Positions 1 through 10,296 of a stretch of 64,000 bases of DNA are shown one piece after another (positions within the stretch are counted from its first letter, which is position 1; each line of letters opens with the position of its first letter). The position numbers and the translations under genes were made by a program. Below the pieces are notes generated by a model, which saw only the letters and a list, made by a program, of their open reading frames with translations, searched no databases and had not been told where the DNA came from. The stretch spans positions 2,604,001 through 2,668,000 of the forward strand of contig CP121458.1 of the NCBI GenBank assembly GCA_029690005.1. The letters are read 5' to 3'. The stretch is from Prescottella defluvii. GTDB taxonomy: Bacteria > Actinomycetota > Actinomycetes > Mycobacteriales > Mycobacteriaceae.

Positions 1-846
1 TTCGCCGATGGCGTCGTACAAGGTGCGGGTGTGGAAATGTCCGCTGGTGGTCAGCACGAAGTTCTCGTTGAAGTACTCGCTGATCCGCCGCTTGGCCGCG
101 CCCAGACCAACGCCCTCCCGCTGCTTGTGCAACCGGTGTTCCAGCCGGGGCAGCAGGAAGGGCAACCCCTCGCCGAGGTGGCCCAGCACGATCTGGATGT
201 CCGGGTAGGTGTCGAAGAGCCCGGACAGCATGAGCCGCACCGCGTGCGTTGCGGTCTCGTGCCCGAACCCCCAGGCCGAACCCACCAGCGATTCGTAGCC
301 CTGGTAGAGGCGCTGCACCGCGGGCAGCGGCTCGCGTGGATGCAGGTACACCGGGACACCGAGCTGGGCGACCTTGTCCCAGAAGGGCAGGTTCGCCGGC
401 TCGTCCAGGTACCGGGCAGTGTCGGTGTCGCTGATGTTGGTGTAGCCGTTGATCAGGGCGCCCTTGGCACCCAGGTCCCGCACCGCTCGCTCCAGTTCCT
501 GGGCGGCGGCCTCCGGGTCCTGGAGGGCGACGGAGGCGAAGAATGCGAACCGGCACGGGTGGGCGTCGACGAAGGCACGCCGGATGGTGTCGTTGGTCTC
601 CCGGGCGACCTCGGTGGCCTGGTCTTTGTCCAGGATCGACTGGATGCCGGGAGCGGTGAGCGACACGATTGTCAGCCTGATCCCGTGCTCGTTCATCAGG
701 CGGACGCGTTCCTCGACATCCATGAGTTTCGCCTTGACGTCGGCCATGTACGTGGGGCCGTTGCGTGCGGCCTCACCGCCCTCGTCCCAGAGACTGTTGT
801 TCAGCTCCGTGTTCAAGTGCTCTTCCAGTGCGATCTTGTCGTCCAC
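1..846 (-). CDS. Amidohydrolase, gamma-resorcylate decarboxylase type (3' end beyond window)
   Basis: Partial gene: 282 codons are present and the C-terminus lies left of base 1. It belongs to the amidohydrolase-2 family of metal-dependent decarboxylases, which includes 2,6-dihydroxybenzoate (gamma-resorcylate) decarboxylase and ACMS decarboxylase. The N-terminal ALEEH matches the Glu-X-His metal ligands. A YLHPREP segment carries a further conserved His, and TSGHFHTRTL near the visible end is typical of the gamma-resorcylate group. The GTG start at 846 is preceded by GAGGAAAG. The frame is unbroken, unlike its neighbours. By family it should remove CO2 from a hydroxylated aromatic acid in the cytoplasm; the substrate is inferred, not shown. 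The FAD monooxygenase and hydrolase nearby suggest a shared aromatic or heteroaromatic pathway. Confidence 0.8.
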   Translation of the reverse strand, partial: MDDKIALEEHLNTELNNSLWDEGGEAARNGPTYMADVKAKLMDVEERVRLMNEHGIRLTIVSLTAPGIQSILDKDQATEVARETNDTIRRAFVDAHPCRFAFFASVALQDPEAAAQELERAVRDLGAKGALINGYTNISDTDTARYLDEPANLPFWDKVAQLGVPVYLHPREPLPAVQRLYQGYESLVGSAWGFGHETATHAVRLMLSGLFDTYPDIQIVLGHLGEGLPFLLPRLEHRLHKQREGVGLGAAKRRISEYFNENFVLTTSGHFHTRTLYDAIGE

Positions 847-1380
847 ACCGACCCGCTTTCCTCGCGCGCGCCGAGCGCTGTCCCGTCCCCGCGTCCTGGC
901 GGTTGACCTCGGCGCCCAGCAGAGGTGCGGCCGCACCCACGCGCCACCGATCGGCAGTGTGGTGGTGAACAGGCCACTTACGTCCGAAGCGTACTCGGGC
1001 CCAGTGGATTCGGTTAGGAAGACAAGGATTTCATCAGCGTGTGCCGAATCGTCATCAGCTTCCCCTATCTCTCGTTCTCGCAAGGCAGATACTCATGTGA
1101 GGCAGTCCCGAAGATGCCCCGCGACCGATTCCGATGTTGGGGCTGTTTGGCTTTCGTTCGGGAGGAATGCTCCGGCTCCGGCTTCGGATCGGTGCCGGCA
1201 GGCGCTGGACGCGGCCGGGAAGGCAGGGCACGATGAGCTGTGCGATGCGGTTCGGCCGCGGACACGTTCGGCGGCCGGATCATCCCGTATGAGAACGAAG
1301 CCGGCTGCGCGAGAGCTTGATTCGCCGAGCATCTGAAGCTCTCGGGTCCGGCGGCCGGCCGAGGGAGTGGGGCGAGGGCT
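847..1380. other. Intergenic region between divergent catabolic genes
   Basis: 534 bases between the leftward amidohydrolase and the rightward hydrolase. No open frame here resembles a known protein and I see no tRNA or strong hairpin. Base composition is less GC-rich around 1020-1110. It should hold the two divergent promoters, but I could not assign -35 and -10 boxes. Confidence 0.5.
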
Positions 1381-2574
1381 GTGGAGTTCATCTTCGATGA
1401 CGAAGCGTTCAAGTTCGAGACGTTGCGTGCGGCTGGATTCGCGGGTGATGCGGGGGCGGACATCGGCGAGGTAGTCGTAACGGCGGCACAGATTCCCGAG
1501 GGCGACGAGGACGCCTGGACGGCGGCGTGGAGGGCGATTGCTGACCGCACTGCGCGGCGGGGGAGGTGTCACTCGAGGTCGGCGACATCGTCAGCGCACG
1601 GGAGGCGTTCTTGCGTGCGTCCAGCTACTACCGGTCGGCCGAGTTCTATCGACGCAAGGATCCGTCAAATGATCCTCAGGTACTGGAGTTGTCCGGGTTG
1701 TCCCGGACTACCTCGTCAAAGCTGGTGGCTTGCTGGACGGTCCGTTCGAAGAGGTGTCCATCCGGTATCCGGACGGTGAGATGCCAGGCTATCTGTTCCT
1801 CGTCGACGACAGTGGGAAACCTCGCCCTACCGTCATTTACACGAACGGTTTCGACTCCACTCGCGAGGAGGGCTACTTCGTTGTCGGGGCGGCGGCGCTG
1901 CGCCGGGGTACAGACTTTCTGGCGTATGACGGCCCGGGCCAAGGATGGATGATTCGGGAGAAGAAGGTGCCGTACCGGGCGGACTGGGAAACGTCCTGGG
2001 CCCTGTTGTCGACTACGCGCTGACCGTGCCGGAGATCGACAGCGCCAAGATCGTGCATTTCGGTTACAGCCTCGGTGGCTACCTCGTGGCGCGGTATGCC
2101 GCCCACGACGATCGGTCGGCAGCGGTCGTGTGTAACGACGGCATGATCACGTTCTACGCGTCCTACCCTCCGATTCCTGCCTTCGTTCTGCGCCTCATCG
2201 AGGAGGAGCGAGACGACGAGGCCATGCCGATCCTCGAGATCCTGATGAAGAGCGATACCAATGCCCGGTGGGGATTGCAGAACGGCGTGTGGGTGTATGG
2301 GGTGGAGACCGTCGCCGACTACGTTCGCAAAACCGCCGATTACACACTGACGGCCGAGGACATTCGGCGGATACAGACACCGACGCTCATCCTCGAAGGC
2401 GAGGACGACAAGGTGTTCCAGGGTCAGGCCGCGAGGCTGGCTGCACAGATGCAGGCGCCCCACGAACACGTCGTGATGCGCAATTCGGACGGCGCCGGGC
2501 AACACTGCCACGAAGGTGCGATGTATCAACTCCACCAAACAGTGTTCAACTTCCTCGCGAAGACCCTGCGATAG
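1381..2574 (+). CDS. Alpha/beta hydrolase, 2,6-dihydroxypseudooxynicotine hydrolase-like (3 frame breaks)
   Basis: Must be read across three frames with single-base losses near 1560, 1685 and 1994. Repaired, it gives about 398 residues. The N-terminal part is helical (AREAFLRASSYYR). The C-terminal alpha/beta-hydrolase domain has nucleophile motif GYSLGG near residue 229, an acid candidate in LILEGEDD, and the catalytic His in GAGQHCHEG. This architecture matches the C-C hydrolase that cleaves 2,6-dihydroxypseudooxynicotine in nicotine degradation, and related FrsA-like hydrolases. The GTG start follows GGGCGAGGGCT. The convergent neighbour resembles 2,6-dihydroxypyridine 3-monooxygenase of the same pathway, which supports a catabolic role, but the real substrate is unknown. 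The breaks could be decay, but their uniform type points to sequence error. Confidence 0.7.
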
Positions 2575-2589
2575 GGCGTCGGAGAGTCT

Positions 2590-3754
2590 TCACCGAGAGG
2601 CGAAAAACATTCGTCCCGTAGCTGTTCCGAGCGATGACCGGTTGGCAAGGTCGATCCCGGCACGCGACAGCATCAGCAGGTGCGAGAGTCGCTCCGCTCC
2701 CAATCCGCGAGTCGCCCGACGGGCAGGTCTCGGCCGGGTGCCCAGCCGTTCAGAGCCGCCGCGAGCCCGGCCGCGTCTCCGAAGGCCTTGGAGGTTCCGG
2801 AGGCAGTGTGGGGACGGACCGCTCCGGCGGCGTCGCCGATCAACGCGGTGTGGTCGGCGACCATCCGATGAGGACGGAGATCGAACACAGGTTGCATGAA
2901 GACCTGGGAGCGCTCGACGAGCTGCGCGAATTGCGGTGGAAGCGATGCGTCTGCGGTGGCGGCAAGCTCCGCGGCGGTTTCCGGCAGCATCTCGCCGGGC
3001 GGTAGGAAGGTCGTGTACGACTTCCCGGATCGGCTCTCGAGAAGTCTCGGTAGAGCGTGCTCGGGGACGTTCGTGTACCACACCCAGTTGACGCGTCTGG
3101 AGCCCTCCGTCAGTTGGCCCTCGGGGCCAGGAACCAGGTAGCACAGCATCTGTAGGCCGTCCGATCCGAAGAACGTGAACCGGCCCGTCAGCAGCTCCAG
3201 CAGATCGCCGGGCAGAGCGGATTCGTGCTCCAGCCCCGCCAGGCCACGTAGCCCGCGTACGAGGGGGCCGCGGCGTGATCGAGCAGTTGGCGAGTCGCCG
3301 AGTTGATTCCGTCGGCGCCCACGAGGAAGTGGCCCTGCGCTGTGTGCCCGTCGGCGAACTCGGCTGTGATCTCGTCGGCCTCGACTCGGACCCGCTTCAG
3401 GGCGCTGTCCAAGCGGTAGCAGACCCCGGCAACGGGCTCCCGCAGCGTCCGGTACAGCGTGTCCCACGCGGTCATCAGCTGGGGGGCCTCGTACCGCTCG
3501 GCCCTGCCGTCGAGGCGGAGCCGTTGGCGCTCCCGTAGCTCGACACTGACTGCCCGCGCCGACGTGCCGAGACCGACGAGCAGCGCCTCCACCTCGGGCT
3601 GCATGACGATTCCGGCGCCGCGCGCCTCCATCCTGCCTGCGGAGCGCTCGTAGACGGCGATCTCGGCGCCGACACCTCGCAGCTCGTGGGCCGCTGCGAG
3701 ACCCCCGACAGAGCCCCCGACGATAACTGCTCTGAACGCCTTGCTCGGTTGCAT
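2590..3754 (-). CDS. FAD-dependent aromatic monooxygenase, 2,6-dihydroxypyridine 3-monooxygenase-like (2 frame breaks)
   Basis: Group A flavoprotein monooxygenase, about 388 residues after repair. The N-terminal FAD fold is VIVGGSVGGLAAA; GAGIVMQPE follows, then the DG motif LVGADGINS and the GD motif LIGDAAGAVRPHTASG. The residues around GIVMQPE, YAGYVAWRG and RPHTASG resemble 2,6-dihydroxypyridine 3-hydroxylase of nicotine degraders more than salicylate or 4-hydroxybenzoate hydroxylases. Expected reaction: NAD(P)H- and O2-dependent ring hydroxylation. The ATG at 3754 has AGGAAG eight bases upstream. Breaks lie near 3240 (one G missing from a G run) and near 2695. It converges with the alpha/beta hydrolase, 15 bases apart, and probably shares its pathway. 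Family assignment is strong; substrate is inferred. Confidence 0.78.
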
Positions 3755-3968
3755 CAGATGTCTTCCTGTCGTCGGCCTCGGTTGCGCAGCCCCTCCATGC
3801 TCGCCTTGTTGCGCGCGGTCGCACACCGAAACCGGGAGGAAAGCCGTGCAGTGACACCGCCCACCAGTCGAAACCGACTCGCCACAACATGATTCGCCTC
3901 ACAAACGCGACGAATCGGGCGGGGATCCGGGTTTTCGGCGGTTCGCCGCCCGTCCGATAATGGGCGGC

Positions 3969-4256
3969 ATGGACGACACCGACGCGACCGAACGCCTCAC
4001 GGCCTGGGTTCACGGCTATGTCCAGGGTGTCGGCTTCCGCTGGTGGACCCGGGCTCGGGCGCTGGAACTCGGGTTGGTCGGTCACGCCACCAACCACGCG
4101 GACGGCCGGGTGCTCGTCATCGCGGAGGGGCCGCGCGACGCGCTGGAACGACTCCTGGGTTTGCTGCGGTCCGGGCAGACACCCGGGAGTGTGACCCTCG
4201 TCGTCGAGCACTTCGGTGCGGCGCGCGGGGGCCTTTCCGGATTCGTCGAGCGTTGA
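3969..4256 (+). CDS. acyP: Acylphosphatase
   Basis: Small intact protein of 95 residues that hydrolyses acyl phosphates. The signature [14 protein letters not shown] holds the catalytic Arg of the GxVQGVxFR loop, and the conserved Asn is in HATNHADG. An in-frame ATG also exists at 3960; I chose 3969 because the protein then begins MDDTD, as is usual for short N-termini in this family. It lies 22 bases before smc in the same direction, the usual acyP-smc arrangement of actinobacteria, so the two are probably co-transcribed. Confidence 0.9.
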   Translation: MDDTDATERLTAWVHGYVQGVGFRWWTRARALELGLVGHATNHADGRVLVIAEGPRDALERLLGLLRSGQTPGSVTLVVEHFGAARGGLSGFVER

Positions 4257-4278
4257 TCCGCCGGTAAAGTCCACCGTC

Positions 4279-7200
4279 ATGTACCTGAAGAGTCTGACGT
4301 TGAAGGGTTTCAAATCCTTCGCGTCCGCGACGACTCTGCGGTTCGAGCCCGGGATCACCTGCGTCGTCGGCCCCAACGGGTCGGGCAAGTCGAACGTCGT
4401 CGACGCGCTCACCTGGGTGATGGGGGAGCAGGGCGCCAAGGCGTTGCGCGGCGGCAAGATGCAGGACGTCATCTTCGCCGGCACCGCGGGCCGGCCGCCG
4501 CTCGGGCGTGCCGAGGTCACGCTCACGATCGATAACTCCGACGGTGCCCTGCCGATCGATTACTCCGAGGTCTCGATCACCCGCCGCATGTTCCGCGACG
4601 GCGCCGGCGAGTACGAGATCAACGGCAACTCGTGCCGCCTGATGGATGTGCAGGAACTGCTCAGCGACTCCGGCATCGGCCGCGAGATGCACGTCATCGT
4701 GGGGCAGGGGCAGCTGGCCGCGATCCTCGAATCGCGACCCGAGGAACGGCGTGCGTTCATCGAGGAGGCCGCCGGCGTCCTCAAGCACCGCCGACGCAAG
4801 GAGAAGGCCGTCCGCAAGCTGGACGCGATGCAGGCCAACCTCGCCCGGCTCACCGACCTCACCGCCGAACTGCGCCGGCAGCTCAAGCCGCTCGGCCGGC
4901 AGGCCGAGGTCGCCCGCCGCGCGCAGACCGTGCAGGCCGACCTGCGGGACGCGCGGCTGCGTCTGGCCGCCGACGACCTCGTCACTCGCCGCGCCGAGCT
5001 CGCGAACCAGACGCACGACGAGAAGCTCGCCCGCCAGCAGCAGGAGACCGTGCAGGCTGCCCTCGACGCGGCCGCCGGCGAGCTCGGCGGGCACGAACAG
5101 GCGCTGGCCCGGCTCGCCCCGCAGGCCGAGGCCGCCGGGCAGACGTGGTTCCAGCTGTCGGCGCTCGCCGAACGCGTGAGCGCGACCATCCGCATCGCGC
5201 AGGAACGCGCGCGGCACCTCGAGGCCGAGCCGGTGGCCGGACGCGGTCAGGACCCGGACGAGATGGAGGCCCGGGCCGAGCGGATCGCGCAGGAGGAGGC
5301 CGAACTCGTCGCGGCCGTCGAGGTGGCCCGCGCGACGCTCGAGGCCGCGCGTGAACAGCTCGCCGACCGCGAGGAGGCAGCAGCCGAGGCCGAGCGGGCC
5401 CACCTGGCCGCGGTCCGCGCGGTCGCGGACCGGCGGGAGGGGCTGGCGCGGCTCGCCGGGCAGGTGGAGACGTTGCGAACTCGCGCCGAATCCGTGGACG
5501 CCGAGGTGTCGCGTCTGGACGGCGCGATCGACGAGGCCCGGCAGCGCGGGGATGTGGCGCAGGCGGAGTTCGAGGCCGTCGAGGCGACGGTCGACGACCT
5601 CGACGCCGGCGAGGTCGGGCTGGACGGCCAGCACGAGCGGGCCGTCGCCGCACTGGAACTTGTCACCGAACGGGTCGCGGAACTGCGGACCGCCGAGCGC
5701 GACGCCGGGCAGGAGGTCGCATCGCTGCGGGCCCGCATCGACGCGCTCTCGATCGGGCTCGAGCGCAAGGACGGCGGTGCGTGGCTGCTCGAGCACCACG
5801 GCGACCGCGGGTTGGCCGGTCCGGTGGCCGAGTTGCTGCGCGTCGAGCCCGGCTTCGAGGCCGCCGTCGCCGCCGTGCTCGGGCCCGCGGCCGACGCGAT
5901 CGCCGCCGAGTCCGCGGACGCTGCCACGACCGCCGTCCGGGCGCTCAAGGACGGCGACGGTGGGCGGGCGTCCCTCCTGTTCGGTGTCGAAAAACCCACG
6001 CCGGCAACGCGATCCGATCTGCCCGGCGGGGCGCGCTGGCTCGTCGACGTCGTCGACTGCCCGGACACCGTGCGCGCTGGAGTGGTGGCGTTGCTCGGAG
6101 GCGTCGCCGTGGTCGACTCGCTGGCCGCCGGCGTGGCGCTGGTGGCCGCGGTGTCGGGTGTCGGCGCCGTCACCCGCGACGGCGACCTCGTCGGCCCCGG
6201 CTGGATCACCGGCGGCTCCGACCGTCGGCCGAGCACGCTCGAGGTGCAGGCCGCGATCGACGCGTCGGTGACGGCGCTCGCCGAGGCCGAGCGTCGGGCG
6301 GAGGAACTGTCGGCGGCGCTCGCCGGCGCCGTCGCCGAGCAGGGCGACCGCGCCGAGGTGGCCGAGCAGACCCTCGCCGCGCTCCACGAATCCGACGCGA
6401 CCATGGCGGCGGTCTACGAGCAGTTGGGGCGGCTGGGGCACGTCGTGCGCGGCGCGCGAGCCGAGTCCGAGCGGCTCGTCGCGCAGCGCGCCGAGGCCGA
6501 GGGCGGTCGGGGGAGCCCTGGCGTCGCTCGCGGAACTCGAGGAGCGGTTGCGTCGCGCCGAGGAGGAGCAGCCCGGCGGTGACTCGTCGGATATCGCACC
6601 TGGCGACACGACCGACGTGGAGCGGGAGATGGCGGCCGCGGCGCTTGCGGAGGTGCGTGCCGTCGAAGTCGAGGCCCGGCTCGCGGTCCGGACCGCCGAG
6701 GAGCGTGCGGAATCCGTTCGCGGCAAGGCGGATTCGCTGCGCCGGGCGGCGCAGGCCGAGCGGGAGGCGCGGGCCCGTGCGGAGCGGGTGCTGCGGGCGC
6801 GGCAGGAGGCGGCGGCCGTCGCGGCCGCGGTGGCCGAGGCCGGCGGGCGGGTGGCCGCGCGACTCGAACACGTCGTCACGGCGGCGGCGGCGCACCGCGA
6901 CGAGCTGACCAGGCTGCGGACGACGCACGCCGAGCAGATCGAGACGTTCAAGGAACAGGTCCGACAGTTCACCGCGCAGATGTCCGCGCTCACCGATGCG
7001 GTACATCGCGACGAGGTGGCCCGCGCGCAGGCCGCACTGCGGATCGAGCAGCTCGAGGAGACGATCCTCGAGCAGTACGCGATCGCGCCCGACGACCTGG
7101 TCGCCGAATACGGCCGGATGTCCCGCTGCCGCCGTCGGAGCTGGGGATCGCCGAGTACGAGCAGGCGCGCGAGCGCGGCGAGCAGGTGGTGGCGCCCACG

Positions 7201-7880
7201 CCGCAGCCGTACGACCGCGCGACCCAGGAACGTCGGGCCAAGCGCGCCGAGAAGGACCTGGCGACGCTCGGCAAGGTCAACCCGCTCGCGCTGGAGGAGT
7301 TCGCGGCGCTCGAGGAGCGGTACAACTTCCTGTCCACCCAGCTCGAGGACGTCAAGAACGCGCGCAAGGACCTGCTCGGGGTGGTCGCCGACGTCGACGC
7401 CCGCATCCTGCAGTTGTTCACCGACGCCTACGCCGACGTCGAGCGGGAGTTCGTCGAGGTGTTCGCGACGCTGTTCCCGGCGGCGAGGGCCGACTGGTCC
7501 TCACCGACCCGTCGGACATGCTCGCCACCGGCATCGACGTCGAAGCCCGGCCGCCCGGCAAGAAGGTCAAGCGGCTGTCGCTGCTGTCTGGTGGCGAGAA
7601 GTCGCTCACCGCGGTCGCGATGCTGGTCGCGATCTTCCGGGCGCGGCCGTCGCCGTTCTACGTCATGGACGAGGTGGAGGCCGCACTCGACGACACCAAC
7701 CTGCGGCGACTGATCGGTCTGTTCGAGCAGCTGCGGGAGAAGTCGCAGCTGATCGTGATCACGCATCAGAAGCCGACGATGGAGGTCGCCGACGCGCTCT
7801 ACGGCGTCAGCATGCGCGGCGACGGCATCACCACCGTCATCTCGCAGCGACTGCGCGGTCATGACCTGGTCGCCGGGTAA
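4279..7880 (+). CDS. smc: Chromosome segregation ATPase SMC (3 frame breaks)
   Basis: SMC homodimer that acts with ScpA/ScpB in chromosome condensation and segregation. The ATG at 4279 opens [16 protein letters not shown]. The Walker A is GPNGSGKSN near residue 38. Long Glu/Arg/Ala-rich coiled coils flank a hinge at about 500-660 (RASLLFGV region, GPGWITGG). The C-terminal head has LLSGGEKSL, Walker [14 protein letters not shown] and the H-loop VITHQKP. Breaks: an extra base or two lost near 6510 in a G run, one C lost near 7112, one G lost near 7480. The repaired length is about 1,200 residues, as expected for SMC. Since smc is needed for normal growth, decay is unlikely. It precedes gpx and ftsY. 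Confidence 0.95.
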
Positions 7881-7944
7881 CCCGGGACCGTCACCCACGT
7901 GCGTGCACCCCGCACGTCCACACCCGAACAACATGGGAGAACCG

Positions 7945-8478
7945 ATGAACGCCCACAACTTCCCCGTCCAGACCGCCGATGGGGCCACCGAGGACCTGAG
8001 CGCCAACAAGGGCAACCTGCTGCTGATCGTCAACGTGGCGAGCAAGTGCGGACTCACCCCGCAGTACGAGGGACTCGAGGCGCTCTACCAGGCCAACAAG
8101 GACCGCGGACTGCAGATCGTGGGCTTCCCGTGCAACCAGTTCGGCGACCAGGAGCCCGGTGACGACGCCGAGATCCAGCAGTTCTGCAGCGTCAACTACA
8201 ACGTCACATTCCCGGTGTACGCCAAGATCGAGGTCAACGGCGACGGTGCCCACCCGCTGTACCAGTACCTGCGCGCCGCTGCCCCTGGCGACTTCGGCCC
8301 CGATCACGGCTTCCTCTTCGAGCACGTCAGCAAGACCAGCCCCGAGGCGATCGGCACCGACGCAGTGAAGTGGAACTTCACGAAGTTCCTCGTCGACCGC
8401 GACGGCGAGGTGATCCGCCGCTTCGAACCGACCGTCACCCCCGAGCAGATCGCCGAGGAGATCGCCGAACTGCTGTAG
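7945..8478 (+). CDS. Glutathione peroxidase-family thiol peroxidase
   Basis: Intact 177-residue protein reducing hydrogen or organic peroxides. The peroxidatic residue is Cys (ASKCGLTP near residue 36), not selenocysteine. The other catalytic residues are Gln in CNQFGDQEPG and Trp-Asn in KWNFTKFLV. Cys-type bacterial members generally use thioredoxin or mycothiol systems rather than glutathione; that is family knowledge, not visible here. The ATG at 7945 is preceded by GGGAGA; an upstream in-frame ATG at 7933 would overlap that site. A 14-bp hairpin terminator follows. The gene sits between smc and ftsY, which are adjacent in M. tuberculosis, so it is probably an insertion in this lineage. 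Confidence 0.9.
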   Translation: MNAHNFPVQTADGATEDLSANKGNLLLIVNVASKCGLTPQYEGLEALYQANKDRGLQIVGFPCNQFGDQEPGDDAEIQQFCSVNYNVTFPVYAKIEVNGDGAHPLYQYLRAAAPGDFGPDHGFLFEHVSKTSPEAIGTDAVKWNFTKFLVDRDGEVIRRFEPTVTPEQIAEEIAELL

Positions 8479-8488
8479 CTCGTGCGAC

Positions 8489-8520
8489 GTGGCATCCGAG
8501 GAGCGATCCTCGGATGCCAC
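8489..8520 (+). terminator. Hairpin terminator after glutathione peroxidase
   Basis: Perfect 14-bp inverted repeat (8489-8502 with 8507-8520) around the tetraloop GCGA, starting 10 bases after the stop codon. There is no U-tract, as is common for actinobacterial terminators. Confidence 0.8.
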
Positions 8521-8578
8521 GCCCGCCGGTATCGCCCGGAAGCGTCACACCCTCCGGCAGCCTGACAGGATGTTCGGG

Positions 8579-10144
8579 GTGACTACCGGAGCCTGGATAG
8601 CAATAGCGGCCGTACTGGCCGTCCTGATCGTTGCGCTCGTCGTCGGCCTGATCGTGGCGCGCCGCCGCCGCATCAGCCTCACCGCGGCGCCGAGAAGCCC
8701 GAGCTGACGGAGCAGCCGAAGGACCGTTCCGGCGGTTATCAAGCCGGTGGCGGATTCAACTTCAGCCAGGGGCCGACGGCCACCGCGCCGCCCAAGGTGC
8801 CCCCGGCCGCCCCCAAGACGCCGTCGGCCCCGCCCGTGCCGCCGGTCGCGCCCCCGGTTCCGCCGGCCGCGCCCGAGCCCGCCCCCGAGGCTGAGCCGAC
8901 GGTGGCTCCCGAGCCGCTTGTCGAGGAGCCGAAGCCGGTCGCCCCGCCGGAAGCGCCCGCTGCGGAGCCCGCGGCGCCCGTTGCCGAGCCCGAGGCACCC
9001 GTCGCGCCGGCCGAGCCCACCGTCGCGCCCGAGCCGGTCGAGCCCACGGTTGTTCCCGAGCCGGTCGTCGAGGAACCGGCGGCTGTCGAACCCCAGGCTC
9101 CCGTCGCGGAACCTGAAGCTCCCGTTGCCGAGCCGGAACCGGTCGCCCCGGCGGAACCCGTTGCGGAGCCCGCTGCCCGGCCGAGCCGGAGGCGACGCCC
9201 GCCCCGGTCATCGAGGAGATCGCGCCCACCGAGGGCCGACTGGATCGTCTGCGCGGTCGGTTGTCGCGGTCTCAGAACGCCGTCGGCAAGAGCCTGCTGG
9301 GCCTGCTCGGCGGCGGCGACCTCGACGAGGATTCGTGGGAAGAGGTCGAGGACACGCTGCTGATCGCCGACCTCGGCACGGCGACCACCATCAAGGTCGT
9401 CGAGCGTCTGCGCTCCGAGATGGCCTCGCGCGGTGTGCGCACCGAGGCCGAGGCACGCGCGCTGCTGCGCGAGGTCCTCATCGACGAGCTGCACCCCGAG
9501 ATGGATCGCTCCATCCACGCGCTGCCGCACGGCGACCATCCGGCCGTGCTGCTGGTCGTCGGCGTCAACGGCACCGGCAAGACCACTACGACGGGCAAGC
9601 TCGCTCGTGTCCTCGTCGCCGACGGCCGACGGGTCCTGCTCGGCGCCGCCGACACGTTCCGTGCCGCCGCGGCCGACCAGCTGCAGACGTGGGCCGAGCG
9701 TGTGGGCGCCGAGGTGGTCCGCGGACCCGAGGGCGGCGACCCGGCCGCGATCGCGTTCGACTCGGTCGCCAAGGGCATCGAGGACGGCGTCGACGTCGTG
9801 GTCATCGACACCGCCGGACGTCTCCGCACGCCAAGACCGGCCTGATGGACGAGCTCGGCAAGGTCAAGCGCGTGGTCGAGAAGAAGGCCGCCGTCGACGA
9901 CGTCCTGCTGGTCCTCGACGCCACCGTCGGACAGAACGGCCTCATGCAGGCCCGTGTGTTCGCCGAGGTCGTCAACATCACCGGCGTCGCGCTCACCAAG
10001 CTCGACGGCACCGCCAAGGGCGGCATCGTCTTCCAGGTCCAGAACGAGCTCGGCGTGCCGGTCAAGCTCGTCGGCCTCGGCGAGGGCGCCGACGACCTGG
10101 CCCCCTTCGAGCCGGAGGCATTCGTCGACGCGCTGCTCGGCTGA
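8579..10144 (+). CDS. ftsY: Signal recognition particle receptor FtsY (3 frame breaks)
   Basis: SRP receptor GTPase that docks Ffh-ribosome complexes at the membrane. The order is an N-terminal membrane helix (WIAIAAVLAVLIVALVVGLI), a roughly 170-residue Pro/Ala/Glu-rich linker, the N domain (SRSQNAVGKSLLGLL) and the G domain with GVNGTGKTTTTGKLA, DTFRAAAADQLQ, DTAGRL and LTKLDGTAKGG. Single-base losses near 8692 and 9178 and a frame change near 9828 were bridged; the result is about 522 residues. The GTG at 8579 follows ACAGGA by seven bases; an ATG at 8570 is in frame but lacks room for a ribosome site. A hairpin terminator follows. Confidence 0.95.
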
Positions 10145-10160
10145 CGAATCCGCTTCAGAC

Positions 10161-10199
10161 GCCGCTGCCCGGTCCCGTGTTTCGGGGCCGGGCAGCGGC
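10161..10199 (+). terminator. Hairpin terminator after ftsY
   Basis: Perfect 12-bp stem (10161-10172 with 10188-10199), extended inside the loop by TCCCG/CGGGG with one mismatch. It begins 17 bases after the ftsY stop. Confidence 0.8.
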
Positions 10200-10296
10200 G
10201 TTCGTGATCGGGCGGGTCTTGATCCCGCACCTGGAAGGCGAACGATGAACATGAACGGTCCAGTGAATCGAACCACCAGCGCGAAGAAGGTTCATC

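Noticed and set aside
31..906. Open frame of 291 codons on the plus strand
   Set aside because: It is the shadow of the minus-strand amidohydrolase, whose metal motifs and start are clear.
1065..1572. Two overlapping minus-strand frames of about 160 codons
   Set aside because: Ser/Ala/Pro-rich with no recognisable domain, and they overlap the start of the hydrolase gene.
4117..6993. 958-codon open frame opposite smc
   Set aside because: Low-complexity Arg/Ala/Gly composition and full overlap with SMC motifs on the other strand; a high-GC artefact.
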